From an uncultured Oscillospiraceae bacterium (GTDB lineage Bacteria; Bacillota; Clostridia; Oscillospirales; Oscillospiraceae), in NCBI GenBank assembly GCA_910588635.1, contig CAJUPW010000012.1:5871-69870 (forward strand): 64,000 nt of DNA, read 5' to 3'. Shown one piece after another: positions 25,790 through 34,749 of this stretch (position 1 is its first letter; every line of letters starts with the position of its first letter). Both the position numbers and the translations under genes were made by a program. The notes below the pieces were generated by a model, which saw only the letters and a program-made list of their open reading frames with translations, did not search any database and was not told where the DNA came from.

Positions 25790-28700
25790 TCAGCTCAGCA
25801 TATGATCTAACGTCTCCAACAGCTTTTTAATGTTAATGGGCTTGGAGATATGGCCGTTCATTCCGACTCGCAAGGCCTCCTGTTTGTCCTCCTCGAAAGC
25901 GTTGGCGGTCATGGCCAGAATGGGGATATTGGCCAGCTCCCGGTTCTCCAGCCGGCGGATCAGCTTGGTGGCCTCATAGCCGCTCATTACGGGCATTTGT
26001 ACGTCCATCAGCACCAGCTGGAAGTGTCCCGGCTGGGACTGGCTGACCATCTCCACAGCCTTCCGGCCGTTTTCCGCCCTCTCCACCTGGAAGCCGGCCT
26101 CGCTCAGGATCACGGTGGCGATCTCCTGGTTCAGCTCGTTGTCCTCCACCAGCAGGATACGCCCGGTCTTGAGGGGCGCCGGCTCAGCGTCCTCCGCCGC
26201 TTTCTCCGGCTCCTCCTTCACCAGGGACGCAAGGCAGCTGCGCAGCTCGGACAGGAACAGTGGCTTGGCGCAGAAAGCGGTGACCCCCGCCTCCCGGGCC
26301 TCCTCCTCGATATCCGACCAGTCGTAGGCGGTGAGGACGATGATCGGCACCTCATCGCCGGTCTCCTTGCGGATTCGGCGGGCTACCTCAATGCCGTTCA
26401 TGTCGGGCAGCAGCCAGTCGATGATGTAGACACTGTAGTCATCCTCCCGCATCACGGCCTGACGGGTACGCAGCACCGCCTCCTTGCCGGACAGGGTCCA
26501 CTCCGCCCGCATTCCGATCTGCTGGAGCATACAGGACACGCTGTCGCAGGTGTTGAAGTCGTCGTCCACCACCAGGGCCCGGCATCCTTTCAGCTCCGGG
26601 ATGGTCTGCGGCTCACGCGCCCCCTCCTCGCCGCTCAGCCGGAGGGTGAGGCTCACCGTAAACTCCGTCCCCACGCCTTGCCGGCTCTTCACCGAGATGG
26701 TCCCGTCCATCATATCCACGATGTTTCTGGTGATGGCCATGCCCAGGCCAGTGCCCTGAACGCCGCTGGTAGTGGAGTTGTACTCCCGCTCGAAGGGCTC
26801 AAAGATATGGGCGACAAACTCCTCGCTCATCCCGATGCCGGTGTCCTTCACACAGAACTCATATCTGGCGTATCCCGCCGGGGCCCCCGGCTTCTCCGTC
26901 ACGCGGACGCTGACCACGCCCCCCGCTGGGGTGTACTTGATGGAATTGCTCAGCAGGTTGAGCAGAATCTGGTTTAGACGCAGGCGGTCGCAGCAGATGT
27001 CCTCGTTGATTACGTCCACCGCGTCCATATACAGCTCCAGCTGCTTGGCATGGACGTCCGCATGCACAATGTTGCGCAGCCCGTGAAGGATATCGGGCAA
27101 GGAACAAGGCTTCTCCTCCAGTGACATCTTCCCGCTCTCAATTCGGCTCATATCCAGCACGTCGTTGATGAGGCTGAGCAGGTGGTTGCTGGATGTCATA
27201 ATTTTTTTCAGATAGCCCTCCACCTGGTCCCGCTGGTCGATGTGGGTGGTGGCCAGGGCTGTAAAGCCGATAATGGCGTTCATGGGGGTGCGGATATCGT
27301 GGGACATGTTGGACAGGAAAGTGCTTTTGGCCTTGTTGGCCCGGTTTGCCTGCATCAGGGCGTCCTCCAACAGGTCCATCCGCTCGATCTCCCGGCGGGT
27401 ATCCTCGTCCACATTCCTGAAGCCCAGCACCACCTCCCGGCGGTTCTCCCACTGGCCCGCCCGGACCGCTTTCATCTGAAAATAGCGGAGCTCTCCTCCG
27501 CACATCACCCGGTAGTTGAGGATATATGTATTTCTCTGGTTCAGCCGCTCGCCCAAGTCCTCGAAGGACACCGCCTGGCGCACCAGTTCCCTGTCCTCCT
27601 CATAGACACATCGGTCAATATAGCGGCTCAGGCTCTCCCGGATGGGCCGGTCCTCCACAAATATCTCGTCCAGAACGTCAAGCTTGCAGTCGTGAATCCG
27701 CAGAGGCCCGCCCTCGCCGGTATCCAGATCAAAATGACACACCAGGTTGTAGTCCACACTCAGGGCCTGGACCAGCTCGGCCTGCCGCTGCTCGTTTTCC
27801 GCCCGCTCCCGCTCCTCCCGGAGCCTCTGGGTTGTATAGTCCAGCAGGAAGCGCTGATAGAACAGCTTTCCGTCCTCCTCCATCAGCTTGATATTGGCCA
27901 TCACATGGAGAATTTCACCGTTGGCATGCTTCACCCGGTATTCGACATTGGTGCTGTCTCCCACCTTGTCCAGCGACTGGATGCTGGTCCGGAGCTTGGC
28001 CTGGTCCTCCGGCATCACAGAGGAAGCAACCATCTCGAAGCCGCTGTCCAGCAGCTCCTTCTCAGAGCTGTAGCCCAATATCTGAAGGGCCGCCCGGTTG
28101 ATGCTGATAATGCGGGAACCGTCCAGGGTATGGCACATCACGCCGCAGTCCATGGAGGTAAAGAGGTTTTCCAGCTCCCGGTTTTTATTCACAATCTCCT
28201 GTTCGTAAGCCCGCTCCTGTGTAATGTCAATGGCCAGGCCCACGGTGCCCATCACGCTGCCGTCGCAGTCGTACAGGGGGGACTTGTAGGTGGTCAGCAG
28301 ACGGGTCCCTCCGCCGGTCTGGATGGTCTCCTCTGAGACGCAGGTCTGCTCCGTCTCCATGACGACCCGCTCCGACTCAATGCAGGCGGGGTCGTCCTGC
28401 TCCACATCCCAGATGTATGCGTGGCCTTTGCCCTGCACTTGCTCTCTGGTCTTGTTCACCGTGTCGCAGAAAGCGTCGTTCACCTTCTCGTGGATGCCGT
28501 TCTTGTCCTTGTACCACACCAGACTAGGCGTGCTGTTTATGGTGGCCTCCAAGAACTGACTTTCCTGCCACAGGTCCAGACGCAGCTTCTGTTTCTCCTG
28601 CCAGCGGGTAAAGCGGTAGACCAGCTCCTTCCTGGTCATGGGCAGCGTCCACACCTCGTCCGCCAGAGACAGGCTGTCCTCCAGCAGCGCAATCTGCTCC

Positions 28701-28942
28701 TTGTCCAACAGGAGGATCAGTTTTGCGGAGTCCTTCATTCCCTCCGCCAGCGCGCGCACAGCTTCCTCTCCGCCCTGAGGCGCCGCCAAGACCACATCGG
28801 CCCTGGCCAGGGGGACCCCCCGGGGCTCGCGGCTGTCCAGAAAGGAGTGGTTGAAGGCCTCCAGTGGGGGCAGCTCCCGAAGGGTCTCCAACACCCCTGG
28901 CTGGCAGTTTATGAGATAGAATTCCATATGACAGCGGTACAT
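25790..28942 (-). CDS. soluble hybrid sensor histidine kinase with PAS domains and two receivers
   Basis: 1050 residues, no membrane helix. An N-terminal region of about 110 residues of unknown type precedes three PAS-like segments (about 135-250, 260-375, 390-510). HisKA has phospho-acceptor histidine in FLSNMSHDIRTPMNAIIGF. HATPase has NLLSNSIKYTP and VQGTGLGMAIT. REC1 has its aspartate in IIDWLLPDMNG and REC2 in LVLMDVQMPVMSG. No Hpt domain or output domain is present, so the phosphate must move to another protein. GGAGGG precedes the chosen MYRCHMEFYL start. The gene stands alone and the stimulus is unknown. Confidence 0.92.
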   Translation of the reverse strand: MYRCHMEFYLINCQPGVLETLRELPPLEAFNHSFLDSREPRGVPLARADVVLAAPQGGEEAVRALAEGMKDSAKLILLLDKEQIALLEDSLSLADEVWTLPMTRKELVYRFTRWQEKQKLRLDLWQESQFLEATINSTPSLVWYKDKNGIHEKVNDAFCDTVNKTREQVQGKGHAYIWDVEQDDPACIESERVVMETEQTCVSEETIQTGGGTRLLTTYKSPLYDCDGSVMGTVGLAIDITQERAYEQEIVNKNRELENLFTSMDCGVMCHTLDGSRIISINRAALQILGYSSEKELLDSGFEMVASSVMPEDQAKLRTSIQSLDKVGDSTNVEYRVKHANGEILHVMANIKLMEEDGKLFYQRFLLDYTTQRLREERERAENEQRQAELVQALSVDYNLVCHFDLDTGEGGPLRIHDCKLDVLDEIFVEDRPIRESLSRYIDRCVYEEDRELVRQAVSFEDLGERLNQRNTYILNYRVMCGGELRYFQMKAVRAGQWENRREVVLGFRNVDEDTRREIERMDLLEDALMQANRANKAKSTFLSNMSHDIRTPMNAIIGFTALATTHIDQRDQVEGYLKKIMTSSNHLLSLINDVLDMSRIESGKMSLEEKPCSLPDILHGLRNIVHADVHAKQLELYMDAVDVINEDICCDRLRLNQILLNLLSNSIKYTPAGGVVSVRVTEKPGAPAGYARYEFCVKDTGIGMSEEFVAHIFEPFEREYNSTTSGVQGTGLGMAITRNIVDMMDGTISVKSRQGVGTEFTVSLTLRLSGEEGAREPQTIPELKGCRALVVDDDFNTCDSVSCMLQQIGMRAEWTLSGKEAVLRTRQAVMREDDYSVYIIDWLLPDMNGIEVARRIRKETGDEVPIIVLTAYDWSDIEEEAREAGVTAFCAKPLFLSELRSCLASLVKEEPEKAAEDAEPAPLKTGRILLVEDNELNQEIATVILSEAGFQVERAENGRKAVEMVSQSQPGHFQLVLMDVQMPVMSGYEATKLIRRLENRELANIPILAMTANAFEEDKQEALRVGMNGHISKPINIKKLLETLDHMLS

Positions 28943-29049
28943 TGACTCTTCCCTCCTGCGTGGCACAACTCTTCATTATAAGTATAATCCCCCTGGTCTT
29001 TTCTGTCAACAGATATGCCCCGCTCCCGGTGTAAAAAAGTCGTCTTTTC

Positions 29050-30141
29050 CTATCCCTCCGCCAGCTCTTTTAAAATTTCCAGATTTTCCTTCAGCCGCGG
29101 ATTTTCCGGCTCCAGTTCCAGCGCCTTCCCCGCCTCGGCCACCGCCTCCAAATAAGCTCCGGTGTGGTAGAAGGCCATGGCCCGCAGGTCGTGGGGCAGG
29201 CTGCCCCAGGCGGCCGCCTCACAGATGTAGCTTCTGGGCCGGACGGTGATGGCCAGGGCGCAGGCGGTGAAGTAGAGCACCCCCTCCCATTCCCCCTGGA
29301 GGTAGAGCATAAGGGCCAGGTCCATATAGGGCTCCCGAAGATGGGGCGCCTCGGTGATGGCTCGGAGATACCAGTCCCGGGCCGCCGCCGGTTCTCCTTT
29401 CTCCCAGTAGGCCTTGGCGATGTAACGCATGGACGCCGCCCGCTCGTCCCGCCACAGGGCGGTTGGCATGGCCAGATGTCCCTTCAGGGTACGGATGCAG
29501 TCGTCCCAACGGCCCCGATACATGTACTCCCGGCCCAGGTAGTGGACGTTCCGGTCGTCCTCCGGCGCCTCCCGGACAGACAGCTCCAGCAAAGGCAGAT
29601 ACTGGCTCCGTGACTTTTCCGGGTCCGGGTGGTGGTCCAGCTGGACGCCTTCCGCAGTGACCATGGGACCGGGGCTGCCCTCCCCCACCCACTTCAGCAC
29701 CTCGTGGACGGGATGCACCCACTGATAGCCCCAGCGGGCGTGGATCTTCTCGTACCAAAAGACCACCCCCTCGGAACCGTCGGCGTTGAAGGACCAGGTG
29801 TACCTGTAGGACGCCTGTCCCGCCCCCGGCGCCCAGACCTTCTCCAGCTCCTCCCGCCAGCCGGGATGGAACACCTCGTCCAGGTCGGTGCAGACGCAGA
29901 TGTCCGCGTCCTCCGGCGCAAGCTCCAAAGAGCGGTTCCGGGCGGTATCGAAGCGCCAGGGGGAGATGGTCTCCACCGTCACCTCGGCCCCCCGCTCCCG
30001 CAGCTTTTCCACCGTACCGTCCTCGGAGCCCGTGTCCAGCACCACCACCCGGTCGGCCTCAGACATGGAGTCCATCCAGCGTTCTACAAACTGCTCTTCG
30101 TTTTTACAAATGGCGTAGACACATACCTTGTACCGCTTCAT
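29050..30141 (-). CDS. family 2 glycosyltransferase with C-terminal TPR-like region
   Basis: 363 residues. A GT-A domain opens with KVCVYAICKNEEQFVERW and VVVLDTGSEDGTVEKL; the metal-binding DxD-type motif is in CVCTDLDEVF. The C-terminal half (about 205-360) is built of TPR-like helices (DDCIRTLKGHL, YWEKGEPAAARDWYLRA, EAVAEAGKALELEPENPRL). It lies 70 bases downstream of the collagen-like gene on the same strand. In C. difficile a similar gene (sgtA) glycosylates the collagen-like spore protein BclA3; the same role is inferred here. AAAGGAGG precedes the ATG. Confidence 0.87.
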   Translation of the reverse strand: MKRYKVCVYAICKNEEQFVERWMDSMSEADRVVVLDTGSEDGTVEKLRERGAEVTVETISPWRFDTARNRSLELAPEDADICVCTDLDEVFHPGWREELEKVWAPGAGQASYRYTWSFNADGSEGVVFWYEKIHARWGYQWVHPVHEVLKWVGEGSPGPMVTAEGVQLDHHPDPEKSRSQYLPLLELSVREAPEDDRNVHYLGREYMYRGRWDDCIRTLKGHLAMPTALWRDERAASMRYIAKAYWEKGEPAAARDWYLRAITEAPHLREPYMDLALMLYLQGEWEGVLYFTACALAITVRPRSYICEAAAWGSLPHDLRAMAFYHTGAYLEAVAEAGKALELEPENPRLKENLEILKELAEG

Positions 30142-30160
30142 AAGAACCTCCTTTAAAAGT

Positions 30161-30191
30161 GCCGGCACTCCTTTAGGGCGGGAGTGCCGGC
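30161..30191 (-). terminator. hairpin between collagen-like gene and glycosyltransferase gene
   Basis: GCCGGCACTCC / GGAGTGCCGGC with a nine-base loop; on the reverse strand ACTTTTAAAGG follows. It may attenuate read-through into the glycosyltransferase gene. Confidence 0.65.
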
Positions 30192-30211
30192 TGATCTTGC
30201 CTGAATCGGAA

Positions 30212-30613
30212 TCAGGTTGCAATGACGCCAGCAGTCCTCAGAGAGGCCAGCAGCTCATTGATTTTGTCTACAAGTTCCGGGGTTCCAGCGCCCGGTTCCT
30301 CATCCTCCACCGCAGGACCCGGAGTGATAGCAGGCCCGGCAGGTCCAGTGGGGCCAGCGGGGCCCTGAGCGCCCGTAGCACCAGTCGCACCCGTTGCGCC
30401 GGCAGCACCCTCAGGCCCGGCAGGTCCAGTGGGGCCGGTGGGACCAGCGGGGCCCTGAGCACCCGCAGCGCCTGTCGCACCCGTTGCGCCGGCGGCACCC
30501 TCAGGCCCGGCAGGCCCGGTAGGACCGGTGGGACCGGCGGGGCCCTGAGCGCCCGTAGCGCCCGCTGCGCCGGCGGCACCCTCAGGCCCGGCAGGTCCGG
30601 TGGGGCCAGTCAT
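30212..30613 (-). pseudogene. 3' part of an interrupted collagen-like gene
   Basis: 133 codons: about 28 Gly-X-Y triplets ([27 protein letters not shown] repeats) and a short non-collagen C-terminus ([32 protein letters not shown] region). No ribosome binding site precedes the first ATG, which lies exactly at the edge of a mobile element. The 5' part of the same gene is at 34805-35473. Joined at the shared AT, the two parts form one open frame of about 356 residues. Confidence 0.85.
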
Positions 30614-30627
30614 TTATACACAACAGC

Positions 30628-32319
30628 TCAGACAGCTTTTCCGCCGTTCTCACAGAGTCCAACCTGCTTGGTTTCTATGTACTCTGCAATGCGGCGGTAT
30701 TGATCTGCAAAATCAAATTTTATCTCTACGCTCTTGTCCTCATGGACATAGATCGCATCGACAAGCTTAACCAGCAGACCGCGGGATAAGCTCTCGATAT
30801 TGCGGTACTTTAGAAAGGTGGTCAAGTAGGGATTCTCGGTGTCAATGCTCTGGGCCAGCGTCTCACACTCGCTCTGGATGCGTGTGATCGTCTCTTGGAG
30901 CTGTTGGGACTGTTCCTCAAACCGGAGCTTCATGCGGCGGTATTGCTCACGGGTAATATCGCCGCTTTTCCAGTCCATGTAGAGGCCGTCCAGGACGCCG
31001 GTCACTTTTTCCAGCCCCTTGGTCCTCTGCACCAACAGAGCGTTCAGCCGGATGGATTCCGTATGCACAATCGGGGCGTTGTTGATTTCCTCAATAATTT
31101 CTGATAAAGAATCCACAAGTTCGATTTGCTTTTGGATAGCCGCTAAAACAGCTTTTTCCAGTACGTCCAGTCTGATACTGTGCTTGGTGCATTTATCTTT
31201 GGATTTCTCCCGGCTGGTCCTGCACTGGTAGTAGACAAGGCCCCTGGCCGTGTGCCGCGCCATGCTCTTGCCGCAGTCAGCACAGCGGATCAAACCGGAA
31301 AACAGATGCACTTCCCGTTTGCCGGGCGCTGTCCTGGTGTCCCGCTTATGCAAGTCCTGGGCTGCTTGGAATGTCGCCCTGTCAATGATAGCCGGGACTG
31401 CATTCTCCACGATGCACCATTCATCTTCCGGTACTGCAGTACGCTTATGGACCTTGTAGCTGATAACCCGCTGTCGTCCCTGACGCATGACGCCAATATA
31501 CAATGGGTTTTGGAGCATACGCGTTATCGTTGTTGGCGACCAGAGCCCGTCATTGTATTTACAGTGAGGATTTTCGTAACGGAGACCCTTGGAACGTTTA
31601 TAGGCCGCCGGATTGAGGATTCCATATTCGTTCAGACGTTTGGCAATTCCGGCCTTGCTCATTCCCTCCGAAATAAACCAGTGAAAAACGTCCCGGACCA
31701 CCTGCGCGGCGTCCTCGTCAATGATGAGGGCATTTTTGTTTTCAGGATCCTTGGCATAGCCGTAAGGGGCGAAAGCCCCGATAAACTCGCCCCTTTCCCG
31801 TTTGTGCCGAAAGGTACGGCGAACATCGGCGGAGGTCTTGTAGGCGTACTGTTCATTCATAAAGCCAGTAATGCTCACTTCCAGACTGTGAACGATCTCC
31901 GGGTCTAAAAAGGTGTCAATTCTCGGCTGGTATAGGGAAATAAATCTGGTATTGTAAAGCGGAATAAATTCTTCCAGAAAATGGCCCTGATTTGCGCTGT
32001 TGCGAAACGCTCTGGACAGGTTCTTAACAATGATACAGTTGATCCGTCCGCATTTCATATCCTGGACCATACGCTGAAAGTCCTGCCGTTCCAGGTCCGT
32101 TGTTCCACTGGTCCCATCGTCAATATAGGTATCCACCACTTCATATTGGCCATCCTCAAAGAAACCAGGAATTTCGTCGTTTAAAATCTTGTCCTGGTTG
32201 ACCACTGATTCGGAGACAATATTCCCGTCATCCCGAGACAGGCGGATGTATTTGCCAACCTTCCAGACATTCTGCTTCGGGGCAGCTTCGCTCTGGTGTG
32301 ATTTTCTGATTCTCGCCAT
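30628..32319 (-). CDS. large serine recombinase
   Basis: 563 residues. The resolvase/invertase catalytic domain has the nucleophile S28 (GKYIRLSRDDG) and later motifs DDGTSGTTDLERQDFQRM and IIVKNLSRAFRN. A recombinase domain (about 190-310, APYGYAKDP) and a zinc ribbon (CADCGKSM ... CRTSREKSKDKC) follow, then a long coiled coil and C-terminal DNA-binding part. Such enzymes integrate and excise elements between short att sites with a 2-bp core. The stop is only about 15 bases from the left junction, the usual position beside attP. AAGGAGG precedes the start. Confidence 0.95.
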   Translation of the reverse strand: MARIRKSHQSEAAPKQNVWKVGKYIRLSRDDGNIVSESVVNQDKILNDEIPGFFEDGQYEVVDTYIDDGTSGTTDLERQDFQRMVQDMKCGRINCIIVKNLSRAFRNSANQGHFLEEFIPLYNTRFISLYQPRIDTFLDPEIVHSLEVSITGFMNEQYAYKTSADVRRTFRHKRERGEFIGAFAPYGYAKDPENKNALIIDEDAAQVVRDVFHWFISEGMSKAGIAKRLNEYGILNPAAYKRSKGLRYENPHCKYNDGLWSPTTITRMLQNPLYIGVMRQGRQRVISYKVHKRTAVPEDEWCIVENAVPAIIDRATFQAAQDLHKRDTRTAPGKREVHLFSGLIRCADCGKSMARHTARGLVYYQCRTSREKSKDKCTKHSIRLDVLEKAVLAAIQKQIELVDSLSEIIEEINNAPIVHTESIRLNALLVQRTKGLEKVTGVLDGLYMDWKSGDITREQYRRMKLRFEEQSQQLQETITRIQSECETLAQSIDTENPYLTTFLKYRNIESLSRGLLVKLVDAIYVHEDKSVEIKFDFADQYRRIAEYIETKQVGLCENGGKAV

Positions 32320-32343
32320 GAGGGGAGCCTCCTTAAAAATAAT

Positions 32344-32598
32344 TCAGCGTTTCAAGCCTATAAGATAGGCTTTTAGCTTTTGTTCAAGAGCCTCTCCGTC
32401 TGGATTGAATGAAATTTTAACAGGGGTATCCCCCACCCGGAAGCAATAAGGATTGTCCACCTGGAATATATAGCGCTCCAGCCGCTGCCCGGCGGTCTCC
32501 CCGCTGAACTGCATCTCAAGGATATCTTTTAAGGGCTTGGAAACCGCGTCCTGGATACTGACACATGACAGAGCTTCCAGCAGGTTTTTATCAATCAC
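32344..32598 (-). CDS. small accessory protein upstream of the recombinase (DUF6870-like)
   Basis: 84 residues with a GTG start preceded by GGAGGTG. The segment DNPYCFRVGDTPVKISFNPDG resembles the NPYCF-x2-G-x3-VKV-x-F pattern of small proteins common in clostridial mobile elements (DUF6870-like, from memory). It ends 25 bases before the recombinase start, in one operon. A role as recombination directionality or control factor is possible but unproven. Confidence 0.55.
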   Translation of the reverse strand: MIDKNLLEALSCVSIQDAVSKPLKDILEMQFSGETAGQRLERYIFQVDNPYCFRVGDTPVKISFNPDGEALEQKLKAYLIGLKR

Positions 32599-32673
32599 GC
32601 AAAGCACCTCCGTCTGAATGTTATGTGCAGAAGCTAAGCCTTAGCACCAGAAGGTTTATTACAGCAAATATGA

Positions 32674-32702
32674 TTGACACACTGGAAAACTTACCATATA
32701 AT
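32674..32702 (+). promoter_or_regulatory. consensus promoter for FIST and chemoreceptor genes
   Basis: TTGACA, 17 bases, TATAAT: a perfect vegetative-type promoter inside the element, 35 bases ahead of the FIST gene. Confidence 0.9.
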
Positions 32703-32737
32703 AGGTATTTGGTGAAATAACGGAGGAGGCTAACGGT

Positions 32738-33793
32738 ATGAAACAGTTCTATGGCATGAGCCAGCGGGGAAATTTGGATGAGGCGCTTCAAGGTCTCTAC
32801 CAGCCCCAGTTTATTATGCTGCTGTCCAACAAAGACCAGTTTGAAAGTCATGTGGCTGCGCTGGAGAAGCGCTTCCCCGGTGTTCCAAGTATTGGCTGTA
32901 TCGGAATGAGCTACCAACTGGGGGTGGTGGAAAACGGCGTTGGAATCATTGCTTTTTCTGACGGCGTTGAGGCCGCTGCAAACGTGTTGGAGCATGTGTC
33001 TACCATGCCGGTGAAATACATACAGCGCCTGGAGCAGGACATACAGGTGGTGGGCGGCTCTGACCGGGACACGGTCTGTATTGACTTCTGCGCCGGAAAC
33101 GACGCCTGCGTGCTGACCACGATTTACACTGCCTTGCGCAAGCGCGGTATTTCTCTTATGGGCGGCACCGGCGACCAGGGTAAGGTCTCGGCCAACGGAC
33201 GCGTCTATGAGGACGCGGTAGCCTACGGACTGGTGCGCAATAAGAACGGCCGGATCAAGACCTATAAGGAAAACATCTACCATCAGTTTGGAAATTACCG
33301 TTTTGTGGCCTCCAACACCGACCGGGCCAATTATGTCCTTGGGGCACTGAACGGCAAGTCGGCCAAACAGGTCTACAAGGATATCCTGCACGTCACAGAT
33401 GAGGAGATTCTTACCCGGACTTTTCAGAATCCATTTGGTAAAATCAATGGAGACGATACCTGCATCATCTCCATCAAAGAGGTCAGCGGCAACGCTCTGG
33501 CCTGTTTCCGCCAGGTCAACGACTCTGACGTGCTGATCCTGCTGGAGCTGGGGGACTACCGGGCAATTGTGCAGGATACGATTCGTCAGATCAGCAGAGA
33601 CTTTCCCCGGCGATCGGCCGTCTTTTCAGTGAACTGCCTGTTCCGATACAAACTGTTTTCCGAGCAAGGCTATATGCAGCGTTATTTGCAGGATATGGCG
33701 GCGCTGGGTAATCACGCCGGCTTTGTAGGGTATGGCGAGCACTACAACAACCGGTTTGTTAACCAATCCATGACCTGCGTGGTCTTTGAATAA
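32738..33793 (+). CDS. FIST-domain sensory protein
   Basis: 351 residues, no signal peptide. It has a FIST_N domain (about 20-200: [48 protein letters not shown]) and a FIST_C domain (about 215-345: [49 protein letters not shown]). FIST proteins are predicted small-ligand sensors that accompany chemotaxis or GGDEF/kinase outputs. The next gene, 14 bases on, encodes a chemoreceptor signalling domain, so the two probably act together. GGAGGAGG precedes the ATG. Confidence 0.88.
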   Translation: MKQFYGMSQRGNLDEALQGLYQPQFIMLLSNKDQFESHVAALEKRFPGVPSIGCIGMSYQLGVVENGVGIIAFSDGVEAAANVLEHVSTMPVKYIQRLEQDIQVVGGSDRDTVCIDFCAGNDACVLTTIYTALRKRGISLMGGTGDQGKVSANGRVYEDAVAYGLVRNKNGRIKTYKENIYHQFGNYRFVASNTDRANYVLGALNGKSAKQVYKDILHVTDEEILTRTFQNPFGKINGDDTCIISIKEVSGNALACFRQVNDSDVLILLELGDYRAIVQDTIRQISRDFPRRSAVFSVNCLFRYKLFSEQGYMQRYLQDMAALGNHAGFVGYGEHYNNRFVNQSMTCVVFE

Positions 33794-33807
33794 AGGAGGG
33801 CTCAGTT

Positions 33808-34749
33808 ATGCTGTTTCAAAAAAAGGGCCGGAAGGTTCCCCATACTCAGGAGCAAAAGAGCCTCTACCCGGTGCTGCATGTGGCGGGCAGCCTGAAAGAG
33901 TACCAGAAGGAGCTGGTAAAGAAGGAGGTGGCCTCCCTATGGGAGCTGAGCCAGGTGGGCTCCTCCTTTTCCGATGTGCTAAAGGGTGGGGACCAGTTTC
34001 AAATGGAGCTGCAAAATCTGGGTCAATCCTTTTCCAATATCAACGATACGGCGGGCCAGTTTGGACAGGTCCGGGAGGAGATTAACCAGTCTGTGTCTGA
34101 GGCCAGGGGCCAGATGGAGGATCTGGCGCAGGTCTCCACGCAGGTACATCAGTCCTTTGACGCCATGTCGGAGACTTTTGCCCAGTTGGAATCCGCCATC
34201 CGAGGCATCCAAAAATCTATGGAAAAGATTGTGTCCATAGCGGAGCAGACGAATATTTTGGCCATTAACGCCTCCATCGAAGCGGCCCGGGCCGGTCAGG
34301 AGGGCCGGGGCTTCGCGGTAGTAGCCGCTCAGGTCAAGAAGCTGGCAGAGGAGATCAAGGAACTTGCCGGCGAGGTAGACGCCGGTGTGAACGATGTGGA
34401 GGGCCGCGCGGGCGAACTGAGCCAGAGCATTGCCGGCGCTCAGCAGACTTTGGGCCAGAACACCGTGATTGTGGAACAAACCGAGGGGAGCTTTGAGAAG
34501 ATCACCGCCGCTGCGGCGGGCGCTGCCTCCGTGCAAGGTGGTATCGCCGAAGTGATTCAGACCTCTCAGAGCGAGCTGCAGGTGCTATGCCAGTTTTTTG
34601 ATCGGATCAAGGAGCAGTATCAGCAGGTCGTCACACATATTGAATCCGCCAGCCGGATGGGTACTACCAAGAGCGCCATGTTTGAGGATATGGACAATAT
34701 GATTTCTCAAATCCCGCCCCTTATCCGTGATTTTGAAATGGGAAACTAA
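33808..34749 (+). CDS. soluble methyl-accepting chemotaxis-type signalling protein
   Basis: 313 residues, no membrane helix and no ligand-binding domain. Most of it is one antiparallel coiled coil with the conserved receptor tip [23 protein letters not shown] and [18 protein letters not shown] (about 143-185), which contacts CheA/CheW in chemoreceptors. The N-terminal 35 residues are basic. Ligand input is presumably supplied by the preceding FIST protein. No cheA or cheW is in the window. AAAGGAGGG precedes the ATG. Confidence 0.88.
   Translation: MLFQKKGRKVPHTQEQKSLYPVLHVAGSLKEYQKELVKKEVASLWELSQVGSSFSDVLKGGDQFQMELQNLGQSFSNINDTAGQFGQVREEINQSVSEARGQMEDLAQVSTQVHQSFDAMSETFAQLESAIRGIQKSMEKIVSIAEQTNILAINASIEAARAGQEGRGFAVVAAQVKKLAEEIKELAGEVDAGVNDVEGRAGELSQSIAGAQQTLGQNTVIVEQTEGSFEKITAAAAGAASVQGGIAEVIQTSQSELQVLCQFFDRIKEQYQQVVTHIESASRMGTTKSAMFEDMDNMISQIPPLIRDFEMGN

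Noticed and set aside
30340..30600. Regular repeats suggesting a CRISPR array
   Set aside because: The units are in-frame Gly-X-Y codons without unique spacers. The same holds for 34850-35250.
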